From CAVWUA01 sp963758025 (GTDB lineage Bacteria; Planctomycetota; Planctomycetia; Isosphaerales; Isosphaeraceae), in NCBI GenBank assembly GCA_963758025.1, contig CAVWUA010000011.1, forward strand, positions 181,280-245,279: a stretch of 64,000 nucleotides of DNA. The letters are read 5' to 3'. The notes under the pieces are model-generated. The model searched no databases and had not been told where the DNA came from. It worked only from the letters and a program-made list of their open reading frames with translations. Position 1 is the stretch's first letter. Every line of letters begins with the position of its first letter. Below, piece after piece: positions 37,269 to 45,456 of this stretch. The translations under genes were made by a program, and so were the position numbers.

Positions 37269-37724
37269 ATGAACGACATCCCCCGCGAACACCTTCGCCT
37301 CGAATTGATCGAAGGCATTGCGATCGTTCACTTCCTGGATCGCGAACTTACCGAGCCTTACGACAGCTACGACGCCTGTGAAGTGGGCGATCAGCTCGCG
37401 AGTCTCGTCGAGGACGGCGGGTACACCCGCCTCGTGTTGGATTTTCGCGACGTGGAATGGCTTTCCTCCTATATTCTGGGCAGGCTGGTTTGCCTGAAAA
37501 AGAAGGTTGAGAAGGCCGGCGGCCAGGTGGTGCTTTGTGGAATGGAGTTTCACCTGGTCCGGGAGATCTTCCGTATTACCGGTCTCGATCGCATCTTCGC
37601 CATCGAGGCCGACGAGCAGGCGGCGCTCGATGTCTTCGAACGGCAGGGGCATCGCCGCGGTCCTCGCCTGCTGGGTTTCTTCCCACTGGGCCGGTCACGG
37701 TCATGGTCCTTGTTCCGCCGTTGA
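37269..37724 (+). CDS. STAS-domain anti-anti-sigma-like protein
   Basis: A 151-residue protein with a single STAS domain in residues about 5-115: RLELIEGIAIVHFLDRELTE, RLVLDFRDVEWLSSYILGRL (the phosphorylatable Ser/Tyr region of the DFxxVxxLSS motif) and GGQVVLCGMEFHLVREIFRI. Such proteins bind anti-sigma kinases in partner-switching regulation. ATG 37269 follows AAGGAG. A basic Arg/Gly/Pro/Ser tail (about 125-151) is unusual. No kinase or sigma factor is adjacent, so the regulatory circuit cannot be placed. Confidence 0.88.
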   Translation: MNDIPREHLRLELIEGIAIVHFLDRELTEPYDSYDACEVGDQLASLVEDGGYTRLVLDFRDVEWLSSYILGRLVCLKKKVEKAGGQVVLCGMEFHLVREIFRITGLDRIFAIEADEQAALDVFERQGHRRGPRLLGFFPLGRSRSWSLFRR

Positions 37725-38337
37725 CTCGCACCGGCGGCAACTTCAGATTCAGGTTCCGACTCCTCGGCACTCGTCAACCAGTGCGGCTCCCCGTTCCGCG
37801 AACGTGGCGAACCGAAATCCACCGCGAACGCCTTGCGGCGGAGGGGTGGAACGGGGGACTCGTCCACCCGCCCGGATCATGTCCACGGATTGTCACTCTG
37901 TCCCCTCCGGCGCGCACGGTGTCACGCAAGATCAGCGACACCTTCCTGGTGCCGTTTTGAGCCACCTGGCGGCCCTCGTGATGGTTCGCGGGGGTGGATG
38001 GTCTTTGGCCGATCCTTTTCCATGAAAAGGACTTCCGGCGAATGGCCTCCTTCCGAACATCACCCGAAACCGGACTTCAAGATCACCAACACACGCGAGT
38101 CGCTGGAACCGAGGTCGAAATATAGACGCTTCTTCTGAAATAATAGAAGGTTGCGGCAATTCGAGCCATTCGTGGTAATGAAAAAAAACGCGATTGGGAT
38201 CCACAACATGCGGGGGGCTGGTGGCGCGCCGGAAGAATGTCACCAGGACCGCCCGGCGCGCTCGATTGCGGGGTTCGCCGCTCACCCATCCGGGCGGCTC
38301 CGGCGGATCGTTTCGCGGGGCGTCTGAAGGCAATCCG
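37725..38337. other. Intergenic region with one perfect hairpin
   Basis: About 610 bp between the convergent STAS and dioxygenase genes. At 38014-38030, CCTTTTC-cat-GAAAAGG forms a perfect 7-bp hairpin that may end the STAS transcript. Open frames here are overlapping shadows without recognisable motifs. No other structure seen. Confidence 0.45.
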
Positions 38338-39132
38338 TCAGGTGGTCGGTGCCTGCCAATGGGACCATTGCGAACGGCCAATCTCCTTGATGGAGGCGTC
38401 GGGCCAGACCTCCAGCGGGGTGTAGCGCGGGTGGCGCGACTCCTTGTAGGGATCGTTGCGCGCCATGTTGTAGCAGCAGATGAACGCCCAGCGCGGGTCG
38501 GCGCTGTGGTTCTGGTCCGAGCGGTGGAGCAGATTGGCGTGGAAGAACAGACCCGCGCCGGGCTCCATTACCACGTCCACACGCTCCAGACGCCGCAGGG
38601 CGGCTTGCACGCGCTCGGGGTCGGCGCCGGTCTGGTCGCCGACGGGGCCGTGATCCATCCGGCCCATCCGGTGCGAGCCGCGGATGACCTGGAGGCAACC
38701 GTTGGCCGGCGTTGCCCGATCGACCGCGATGAACAGGCTGGCCATGTCGGGAAAGAGACAGCCGGTATCGTACCAGTAGCCGTAATCCTGGTGCCATTCC
38801 CACGCCCCGCCGACGTGAGGCTCCTTCAGGATCATCTTGTGATGGTAGTGATAGACCTCCCCCCCGAGCAGCCGTTCCATCGATCGGACCGCACGCTCCG
38901 ACCGCACGATCGCGCCGTAGATGTCGTCGGTCAGCGCGTTGCTCAGGGCGAGCTTCACGACGCCCCCCTGGCCATCCCGACGACTCGCCGCCCCCTCCGC
39001 CAGCGCCCGGTCGGCGCGGGCGATCTTCCGCAAGAGGTCGATCTCCTCCGCGTCGAAGAGGCCCTCGACGAGCACGTAGCCGTCCTCCTCGAAGTGCCGC
39101 ACCTGCTCGTCGCTCAACGGGTCGAATGACAT
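38338..39132 (-). CDS. Phytanoyl-CoA dioxygenase (PhyH)-family protein
   Basis: A 264-residue Fe(II)/2-oxoglutarate-dependent oxygenase. ATG 39132 follows AAAAGGAG. It starts with the family N-terminus FEEDGYVLVEGLFDAEEIDLL. The iron ligands are His and Asp in WEWHQDYGYWYD, with the distal His in FFHANLLHRSDQN; SLFIAVDRATPANGCLQVIRGSHRMG is the usual strand-loop before it. The C-terminal RYTPLEVWPD is also typical. The substrate could be a small amine, lipid or halogenated compound; the family is broad. It lies 71 bp downstream of mnmE on the same strand. Confidence 0.92.
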   Translation of the reverse strand: MSFDPLSDEQVRHFEEDGYVLVEGLFDAEEIDLLRKIARADRALAEGAASRRDGQGGVVKLALSNALTDDIYGAIVRSERAVRSMERLLGGEVYHYHHKMILKEPHVGGAWEWHQDYGYWYDTGCLFPDMASLFIAVDRATPANGCLQVIRGSHRMGRMDHGPVGDQTGADPERVQAALRRLERVDVVMEPGAGLFFHANLLHRSDQNHSADPRWAFICCYNMARNDPYKESRHPRYTPLEVWPDASIKEIGRSQWSHWQAPTT

Positions 39133-39203
39133 CGCGGGCTCCTTTTCGTGCGTCGGGTCGGACACCGGGTGTCCTCTCTGATTTTCGACATGCCGGCGAC
39201 TCC

Positions 39204-40352
39204 CTACAAGAGTCGCCCCAGCGCGTGTAAGGCCGCGTCGATCGCTCCCTCGGCCAGGAGGGCGCGGATCTGCCGCAATGCCTGAGCCTGCTCCGCGCGG
39301 AAGGGAACCCCGATCCCTTCGCCGGGTGGGTCGGGGACGAGGCGCCGGGCGATCGTGGCGACCAGTGGCTCGATGCCGTCGCCTCGCGTGGCGGAGACCT
39401 CCAGGGCCCCCTGTTCGGCCGCGCACCAGGAGGCGGGCAGGTCCGCCTTGTTGGCGATCCGCAGCGCCCGGGGCCATTCGGCGAGGAGGGCGCGATCGTC
39501 CTCCGTCAGCGGCTCGGAGCGATCGAGCACCAGGAGCACGAGGTCGGCCGCTCGGTGTCGGTTCCGGGCGAGCGAGACCCCTTGCGACTCGATCGGGTCG
39601 AGCGACGCCCGCAGGCCCGCCGTGTCGGCCAGCTCGACCGGCCAGCCATCGAACGCCGTGGCGACGGTCACAATGTCGCGGGTCGTGCCGGGGGTCGGAT
39701 CGACAATCGCCCGCTCGTAACCGGCCAGGGCATTGAGAAGGTGGCTCTTGCCGACGTTCGGGCGTCCCGCCAGCACGACCCGCCAGCCCGCGATCAACCG
39801 CGACCCGACCGGCCAGCGACCGAGCAAGGCATCGAGCCGCGCCAGGGCGTCCGGCACGTCCTGAGGCAAGGCACGCGCGATGCGGCCAAGTTCCTCCTCC
39901 AAGGCCCCATCCGCCTGAGCGAGCAGGATCGCGGCCGTGCGGACGGTCGGCGCGCGTGACAGGTCGATCGCGGCCCTGGCCGCGATGACGGAGCGCTCCG
40001 TCTGCTCCACCCATTCCGCGGCCGGAGCCCGTTCCGCCCCCTCGGCGAGCAGCGCGTCGAGGACCATCGCGACCGCCGCCGGCCCGCCGTGACACTCGAT
40101 CTCGACCTGCGGAACCGGCCCTGGTAGCACCACGGCCACGACCTCATCCCCCAGCCCCTCGCCGATGCGTCCCACGCGGAGCCGGCCCGGCGGGATCTCG
40201 GCCAGCCCACGCCCTCGCAGCGGGCGGAATACCGCGTCGGCGATCCGGATCGCCTCGGGACCCCAGACCCGCACCAGGGCGATGGCCCCCCGACCTTCCG
40301 CCGACAGGACGGCGGCTTTCGTGTCACTCTGGAGAACGCCCGGCGGACTCAT
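39204..40352 (-). CDS. mnmE: MnmE/TrmE-like GTPase, short and lacking the C-terminal Cys motif
   Basis: A 382-residue GTPase of the MnmE type, which with MnmG installs cmnm5 on wobble U34 of tRNAs. The N-terminal folate-binding domain (AVLSAEGRGAIALVRVWGPEA, VEIECHGGPAAVAMVLDALLA) and GTPase domain are present: G1 GRPNVGKSHLLNAL, G2 TPGTTRDIV, G3 DTAGLRASLDPIE, G4 NKADLP. The protein ends in ALHALGRLL and stops. The roughly 20 residues that normally end FCIGK, with the essential Cys, are missing, and no other frame supplies them. The family norm is about 450 residues. ATG 40352 overlaps coaX by 29 bp. Confidence 0.87.
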   Translation of the reverse strand: MSPPGVLQSDTKAAVLSAEGRGAIALVRVWGPEAIRIADAVFRPLRGRGLAEIPPGRLRVGRIGEGLGDEVVAVVLPGPVPQVEIECHGGPAAVAMVLDALLAEGAERAPAAEWVEQTERSVIAARAAIDLSRAPTVRTAAILLAQADGALEEELGRIARALPQDVPDALARLDALLGRWPVGSRLIAGWRVVLAGRPNVGKSHLLNALAGYERAIVDPTPGTTRDIVTVATAFDGWPVELADTAGLRASLDPIESQGVSLARNRHRAADLVLLVLDRSEPLTEDDRALLAEWPRALRIANKADLPASWCAAEQGALEVSATRGDGIEPLVATIARRLVPDPPGEGIGVPFRAEQAQALRQIRALLAEGAIDAALHALGRLL

Positions 40353-41118
40353 GGGGAAGGCTCCGCTTCCGGACCGAAGGCGACCGCGCGAGCCCTCGAA
40401 GGACGAGGTCGGGCATGATCCGGGCGTTCTCGCCGGAGATCGGCGGGGCGAGCCGTTCGGCATCCCCTCCGGTCCAGACAAGCCAGGGCTCGGCCGCGTC
40501 GTCGGCCGCCTGCCGCGAGAGCAGCTCGCGGATCGCGCCGACGGTTCCCCAGAAGACGCCCGCCGCCATCGCCGGGGCGGTCGAGGCTCCCCAGGGGGCG
40601 GGAATCGGCTCGGTGGAGATCAAAGGCAACTGCGCGGTGTTTTGATGCAAGGCCCGCGCGGCCAGGCCCAGCCCCGGCGCGATGGCGCCGCCTCGCCAGA
40701 TGCCGTCCGTGGTGATCCGCTCAACCGTTACTGCCGTTCCGCACGAGACGACCTGCCCCGGCACACCGGCCGGATGGATGGCCAGCGCTTCGAGCACGGC
40801 CAAGGCCCGATCGACGCCGGTTCGCTCCGGGCAATCGAGCGCGTGCGGGACCGGGATCTCCGCGGCCGAGCGAAACAATTGGATCGGCCCCGCCGTCCGC
40901 TCGCCCAGCCACGTCCGCAGCCGCTCGGCGACGGGCGGGTTGACCGAGCTGATGGCCCATGTCGAGCCTTGATCGGCAAGTCGCCACGCCGCGAAGGCAT
41001 CCGCCCAGGCCATCGGATCATCGGTTGGCAGGGCGACGACGGCCTCCAGGGTTCCGTCCGGCGCGAGGCGGCCCCACTTCAGCCGGGAATTGCCCAGATC
41101 GGCCACGACGCGGGCCAC
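40324..41118 (-). CDS. coaX: Type III pantothenate kinase
   Basis: A 264-residue ASKHA-fold kinase that phosphorylates pantothenate in the first step of coenzyme A synthesis. The phosphate-1 motif reads VADLGNSRLKWG, then ERTGVDRALAVLEAL (substrate/dimer motif GVDR) and VSCGTAVTVERITTDG with GGAIAPGLGLAARALHQNTAQLP, all family features. GTG 41118 lies three bases after the obg stop and a second GTG five codons on is possible. The C-terminal 20 residues (RSPSVRKRSLPHESA) are basic and overlap the mnmE start. Cytoplasmic; co-transcribed with rpmA, obg and mnmE. Confidence 0.9.
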   Translation of the reverse strand: MARVVADLGNSRLKWGRLAPDGTLEAVVALPTDDPMAWADAFAAWRLADQGSTWAISSVNPPVAERLRTWLGERTAGPIQLFRSAAEIPVPHALDCPERTGVDRALAVLEALAIHPAGVPGQVVSCGTAVTVERITTDGIWRGGAIAPGLGLAARALHQNTAQLPLISTEPIPAPWGASTAPAMAAGVFWGTVGAIRELLSRQAADDAAEPWLVWTGGDAERLAPPISGENARIMPDLVLRGLARSPSVRKRSLPHESAGRSPE

Positions 41119-41121
41119 GCC

Positions 41122-42189
41122 TCAAGCGTCCTCGACCGGCGCGGTCGGTGTCGAGGGGGCGGTGGTCATGTCCGGCATGTCGGCCTCGGACGGCTCGGCG
41201 GAAAGCTGTTCCAGCATCTCGGCGATGCGCTGGATCAAGGCGGGAATGCCTTTTCCCGTCACCGCCGAGATGGCGAGAACCTCCCGGCAAAGCTCGTGCT
41301 CGATCCGCTCTCGCGCCTCGTCGGCACCGGTCAGGTCCATCTTGGTGACGACGAGCAGTTCGGGCTGCGCGGCGAGCGCCGGGCTATATCGTTCCAGCTC
41401 GTTGCGGATCGTCCGGTAGTTGGCGACCGGGTCCGACTCATCCACCGGCAAGGGATCGACCAGGTGAACCAGGAGCCTCGTGCGCTCGACGTGCCGGAGG
41501 AACTCATGGCCGAGCCCGTGGCCGGTGTGGGCTCCTTCGATCAAGCCCGGAATGTCGGCCACGACGAAGGCCCCGTCGGGGCCGGCCTGGACCATGCCAA
41601 GATTGGGATACTTGGTCGTGAACGGATAATCGGCGATCTCCGGCTGGGCACGCGAGATCCGCGAGAGCAAGGTGGACTTGCCCGCGTTGGGCAGGCCGAC
41701 GAGTCCGACGTCGGCAATGACCTTCAGTTCGAGCGTGATCCAGCGCTCCTCGCCCGGCTGGCCCGGCTCGTGCTGACGCGGAGCGCGGTTGGTGCTCGAT
41801 TTGAAGTAGGCATTGCCGTGACCGCCCCGGCCCCCGCGCGCGACCGTGACCTCCTGGCCCGGTTCTTTCATGTCGCGCAGAATGTGGCCCCGGTCACGGT
41901 CGCGGATGATCGTGCCGGGGGGAACGTCGATGATGAGGTCGGGAGCGTTGCGGCCGAAGCGGTTGGACCCTTGACCGTGCTCGCCGCGCTTGGCGATCCA
42001 GTGCCGCTGGTGCGACAGGTGGGCGAGGTTCGTCAATCCGGCCTTCGCGCGGATCTGCACGTCGCCGCCGGACCCACCGTCGCCGCCGTTCGGACCGCCT
42101 CGGGGGGCATACTTCTCCCGGCGGAAGCTGACAATTCCATTGCCGCCATCGCCCCCCTTGACGTAAACCGTGACCCGATCAACGAACAT
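41122..42189 (-). CDS. obg: Obg/CgtA ribosome-assembly GTPase
   Basis: A 355-residue Obg GTPase, associated with 50S assembly and stringent control. The Gly-rich N-terminal Obg fold is intact (VYVKGGDGGNGIVSFRREKY, GGPNGGDGGSGGDV, GNAYFKSSTNRAPR). The G domain has GLPNAGKSTLLSRIS, TTKYPNLGMV, DIPGLIEGAHTGHGLG and TKMDL. The C-terminus is short and rich in Glu/Pro/Thr. ATG 42189 with GGAG six bases upstream. It lies between rpmA and coaX, the common rpmA-obg order. No frame break. Confidence 0.96.
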   Translation of the reverse strand: MFVDRVTVYVKGGDGGNGIVSFRREKYAPRGGPNGGDGGSGGDVQIRAKAGLTNLAHLSHQRHWIAKRGEHGQGSNRFGRNAPDLIIDVPPGTIIRDRDRGHILRDMKEPGQEVTVARGGRGGHGNAYFKSSTNRAPRQHEPGQPGEERWITLELKVIADVGLVGLPNAGKSTLLSRISRAQPEIADYPFTTKYPNLGMVQAGPDGAFVVADIPGLIEGAHTGHGLGHEFLRHVERTRLLVHLVDPLPVDESDPVANYRTIRNELERYSPALAAQPELLVVTKMDLTGADEARERIEHELCREVLAISAVTGKGIPALIQRIAEMLEQLSAEPSEADMPDMTTAPSTPTAPVEDA

Positions 42190-42247
42190 CGCCACTCCGC
42201 CCGGCGTGTTCCCGGGCGCTTTCGCTAAGGTTGGTACGCAATGAAGT

Positions 42248-42506
42248 TCAGGCCCGCGGTGTGGCCGTGGGTACGACGTTGATCCGGCGCCCGCCCTGGT
42301 CGAACTCAACCTTCCCATCGACCAGCGAGAAGAGGGTCCAGTCGTTGCCGATGCCGACGTTCTGCCCGGCGCCAGCGCGTGCCGCGCTGACGGCAGAGAA
42401 TGCTGCCCGGCTTAGCGACCTGGCCCCCGAAGAGCTTGATTCCCAACATCTGAGGGTTCGAGTCCCGACCGTTGCGGCTCGACCCTTGACCTTTCTTGTG
42501 TGCCAT
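42248..42506 (-). CDS. rpmA: 50S ribosomal protein bL27, one frame break
   Basis: An 86-residue ribosomal protein after repair. It starts MAHKKGQGSSRNGRDSN, the near-invariant bL27 N-terminus, and continues GIKLFGGQVAKPGSILCRQRG. Then the frame breaks near 42370 within a CC/GGG run (two bases missing or one extra). It continues GQNVGIGNDWTLFSLVDGKV to the stop at 42248. Because bL27 is essential or nearly so, this break is strong evidence of a consensus error. It is the first gene of rpmA-obg-coaX-mnmE; rplU, usually just upstream, is not here. ATG 42506 with GAGG upstream. Confidence 0.92.
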
Positions 42507-42786
42507 CGACGTCGCGTCCTCGATCACATTTGGCGACAAAACGATCAATCGGCCCCGCGTCTGACAGGGGCGTCTCGCTTTCCAGAATAGACCAATGTAC
42601 TCGCTTCCACCCCTCGACCGCAAGGGCAGCCCGCTTGGTGATTGGCTGTCGGGAGGCGGGCGGGGCGTTCGGCTTTTCGATTTTTACAGATTGGGTTAAG
42701 TTACGGACACCAGCCGACCGATAGAATGCGTGAGACGGACCGGTCGGGGGATCGGTCGAGGAGAAACCACTCGCCGAGGTGCAGGG

Positions 42787-43578
42787 ATGCACGAGCCGAA
42801 AGGGCACTCGTTGGCGCTGTCGGCGTCCAGGCGATTCATCATCGACCTGATCCACTACGCGCAACAGGTTCCGTCGGTACCGGTCAGCCGGATCATGGAC
42901 GTCGGCATGCTGGTGAGCCCCCGCGAGGCGCACCCGAGCCGCCCATCGTGGTCGTTGATCTTCATGAAGGCCTATGCGCTCGTCGCCGCGAAGCACCCGC
43001 CGCTGCGCCGGGCACTGTTGACCTTCCCCTGGTCGCGACTGTATGAGCATCCGCAAACGACGTGCGCCATGGCGATGGAACGCACGCACGACGGCCAGGA
43101 GGGGATCTTCGTCGGGCTATTCCGTGCGCCGGAGCTCCAATCTTTGGAACAACTCCAAGAGGCTCTGACCTGGTACAAGCGGACTCCGCTCGAACAGGTG
43201 GGCTTCTTCCGTCAGGCATTGCGGATCAGCCGGGCCCCCACACCGGTCCGGCGGTTTCTCTGGTGGAGTACCCTCCACGTCTCCGGTTACAAACGAGCCA
43301 AACGGTTCGGGACCTTTGGTTTGACCAGTTACGGAGCGTTGGGGGCCGAGTCGCTCCACCCGATCTCGCCCCTGTCCACCACGCTGACCTATGGCCCGAT
43401 CGACCCCGAGACGGGGCAGGTTTGCGTCAAGCTCATCTACGATCACCGCGTGCTCGACGGGGCATACATCGCCCGGCGACTCCGGGATATCGAGGAAGCG
43501 CTTCAAGGGGAGATCCACGACGAGTTGCGGCGGGGGAGTTCGGCGTTTCGCCAGGGAATCATCCCCCCCGCCGCCTGA
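42787..43578 (+). CDS. Stand-alone 2-oxoacid dehydrogenase E2-type acyltransferase domain
   Basis: A 263-residue protein matching only the catalytic acyltransferase domain of dihydrolipoamide acyltransferases. Features are SWSLIFMKAYALVAAKHPPL, GTFGLTSYGALGAESLHPIS and the active-site motif IYDHRVLDGAYIARRL (His and Asp-Gly of HxxxDG). There is no lipoyl domain and no E3-binding domain, so it is not a normal E2 component. ATG 42787 has AGG directly before it; the in-frame start at 42730 lacks support. It is convergent with the next gene, 18 bp away. The acyl donor and role are unknown. Confidence 0.82.
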   Translation: MHEPKGHSLALSASRRFIIDLIHYAQQVPSVPVSRIMDVGMLVSPREAHPSRPSWSLIFMKAYALVAAKHPPLRRALLTFPWSRLYEHPQTTCAMAMERTHDGQEGIFVGLFRAPELQSLEQLQEALTWYKRTPLEQVGFFRQALRISRAPTPVRRFLWWSTLHVSGYKRAKRFGTFGLTSYGALGAESLHPISPLSTTLTYGPIDPETGQVCVKLIYDHRVLDGAYIARRLRDIEEALQGEIHDELRRGSSAFRQGIIPPAA

Positions 43579-43596
43579 ATTCAACATCGGGGGCGA

Positions 43597-44433
43597 TCAG
43601 ATGCCTCCCGCGGCTTCCTGGTCGCTGGTAACGCGCACATCCAGCCGGCTCATCAACTTCTTCAACTCGGCTTCCTTGGACTCGATCCAGAGCACGTTAT
43701 CCAGGACGATCGCCTTACGTTCGTTAGCCACGTGCAGGACGAGCCGCCCGGATCGGAGGAGGGCATACTCCAGGATGTCCGGGATCTCCTTGTCGAACTT
43801 CAGGTTGAACGTCGGAAACCGCTCCAGGTCGCTGAACGGCCCGTGGTTGTGGAGAATCTCGTTGGGCAGGATCTCGTAATAGTCGAGATACCGCGTGATC
43901 CAGACGATGAAATAGATCCCCAGCAGAATCGCGGAAAAGGAAAAGTAGAACCCCGCGTTCGCCACCGCGTAAATGCGCTCCAGGAAGTTCACCACCGGCG
44001 GCAGCAAGTCAAAATAAACGTTCAGCCAGAGCAAGAAGAAACTCGCGGCCACGATCGTCAGGAGGATGGCCAGGACGGTGAACCGGGGGAAGTCGATCGC
44101 CATGATCAACAGGTTGAGCGCGAAGGTGCAGAGAAAGATCATCCCCAGGATATTCTGCGTGCTGTTGAAGCGACGAACCTTCAAGGCTTTGGCTGGGGTC
44201 GCCTCCGCCTTCGCATCTCCCGAAGCAGCCTCGGCCTTTGTCTCGGCGACCACAACCTGCCGTGTTGGGTCCTGGACCTCGTCCCGGATGACCAACATGC
44301 CGAAGCCGCAAACCAACGAGGCGATCAACGTCGGCAGGATGAAGATGATCTTCGGGTAGGTAAAGATTTTCACACCCCGGTGCACCGGCAAGCCGGGCGA
44401 GGGGGGATTCGGATTCTTCTGATCCGTACTCAT
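43597..44433 (-). CDS. Polytopic membrane protein, unknown function
   Basis: A 278-residue protein. TM segments are roughly at residues 30-50 (IIFILPTLIASLVCGFGML), 95-115 (LGMIFLCTFALNLLIMA), 117-137 and 155-178 (FYFSFSAILLGIYFIVWI). A soluble C-terminal domain of about 90 residues follows, holding KFDKEIPDILEYALLRSGRL and VLDNVLWIESKEAELKKLM. An Ala/Glu/Lys-rich loop lies between TM1 and TM2. ATG 44433. It resembles conserved planctomycete membrane proteins of unknown role from memory, but no family name is assigned. Confidence 0.75.
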   Translation of the reverse strand: MSTDQKNPNPPSPGLPVHRGVKIFTYPKIIFILPTLIASLVCGFGMLVIRDEVQDPTRQVVVAETKAEAASGDAKAEATPAKALKVRRFNSTQNILGMIFLCTFALNLLIMAIDFPRFTVLAILLTIVAASFFLLWLNVYFDLLPPVVNFLERIYAVANAGFYFSFSAILLGIYFIVWITRYLDYYEILPNEILHNHGPFSDLERFPTFNLKFDKEIPDILEYALLRSGRLVLHVANERKAIVLDNVLWIESKEAELKKLMSRLDVRVTSDQEAAGGI

Positions 44434-44737
44434 GACGGCGTCTCTCCTGGGTCGGGCTTCGGGTCGTCGGCGACCTCGTCGAGTCAGCCCGGATCGTTCT
44501 GGGCGAGTCGGTGGTCGGAATAGGGCATCCTAACGATCGATCTCGCACCGGTAAAGTTCCTGGCGGGACGGGATCATCCAGCCCCTGGGGCCGAGATGCC
44601 CTCGATGGTTCCCAAAACCGGCGACAAGCATCCTTCTGGAAAGAGGTTCGCCCGGAATGGGCAAAGATTGGCCCGGTTCACGCTGGCGAAGCGATCCGGA
44701 AACGTTCGCGTTCCAGCGCTTCCGCCGCAATCGGGGC
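44434..44737. other. Intergenic region
   Basis: About 300 bp upstream of the membrane-protein gene on the minus strand. A 66-codon minus-strand open frame (44530-44730) has no Shine-Dalgarno or motif and is not called. Nothing else seen. Confidence 0.45.
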
Positions 44738-45274
44738 TTATCCTTGAACTGAGGTGAGTTGATAGCAGAACAACACCCAGAAAAAGACCAGGTCCAGACT
44801 TCCGAGGATCAGCCCGATTGCCGAAAGCCAGGTCGAGACGCGGAGCAAAGTCGTTCCGGGCACATACGATCGAGAGCGATGCCTCCTCCGGCGACGGCGG
44901 ACGAGATACATCCCGAGTCCACCCATCGCCAGACCGAAACCCAGCAAAAACATCGCGGCGATCGAGGCCACGGGGCGCCTGACCCAGATGCTGGTCGTGG
45001 AAAGACCCGCTCCCTGGCGAACCAGGACCGACACTTCCTCAGTCAAGATGTTCGGGATCCAACTTCGGTCAACGAAGGCGATCACGAACATGGAAAAGCC
45101 GATCGAACCCACGATCGCGGAACATCCCCCCGCAAGCAAGGCGACGGCACCACGCCAAGGAATGGTCGAAGTGGATTGAGCGGGATTTCGCGTTGATTGA
45201 GTGCCCGGCTCCAGCGGCGGCTCTGGAGACCAGGGGTCCGGGTCGTCAGATTGGGGTTCATCGAGCAAGGGCAT
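44738..45274 (-). CDS. Small polytopic membrane protein, unknown function
   Basis: A 178-residue protein with ATG 45274. An acidic, proline-rich N-terminus of about 40 residues precedes TM1 (VALLAGGCSAIVGSIGFSMF), TM2 (ASIAAMFLLGFGLAMGGLGM), a highly basic loop (VRRRRRRHRSRS) and TM3 (IGLILGSLDLVFFWVLFCY). The two hydrophobic halves flank a periplasmic loop of about 25 residues. No family recognised. Confidence 0.68.
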   Translation of the reverse strand: MPLLDEPQSDDPDPWSPEPPLEPGTQSTRNPAQSTSTIPWRGAVALLAGGCSAIVGSIGFSMFVIAFVDRSWIPNILTEEVSVLVRQGAGLSTTSIWVRRPVASIAAMFLLGFGLAMGGLGMYLVRRRRRRHRSRSYVPGTTLLRVSTWLSAIGLILGSLDLVFFWVLFCYQLTSVQG

Positions 45275-45456
45275 CGCACGACCGTTCTCTAGTATGAGCG
45301 ACGGGACCGATCGGCGCGAGCGATACGGTCGTCACCTGGGCCTTGAGAACTTCAAGTCTCCATCGGTGTGGGAGCCGAACTTCCACGAGCCTCAAGAAAC
45401 AAGAGATCGTTCGTTTTCAACCTCAATCAGGCTTTCATCGTGTCCTTTATCGGATT

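Noticed and set aside
42440..42475. A tRNA-like T-loop (GGTTCGAGTCC) near 42455
   Set aside because: It lies inside rpmA codons and no acceptor stem or anticodon arm can be folded around it.
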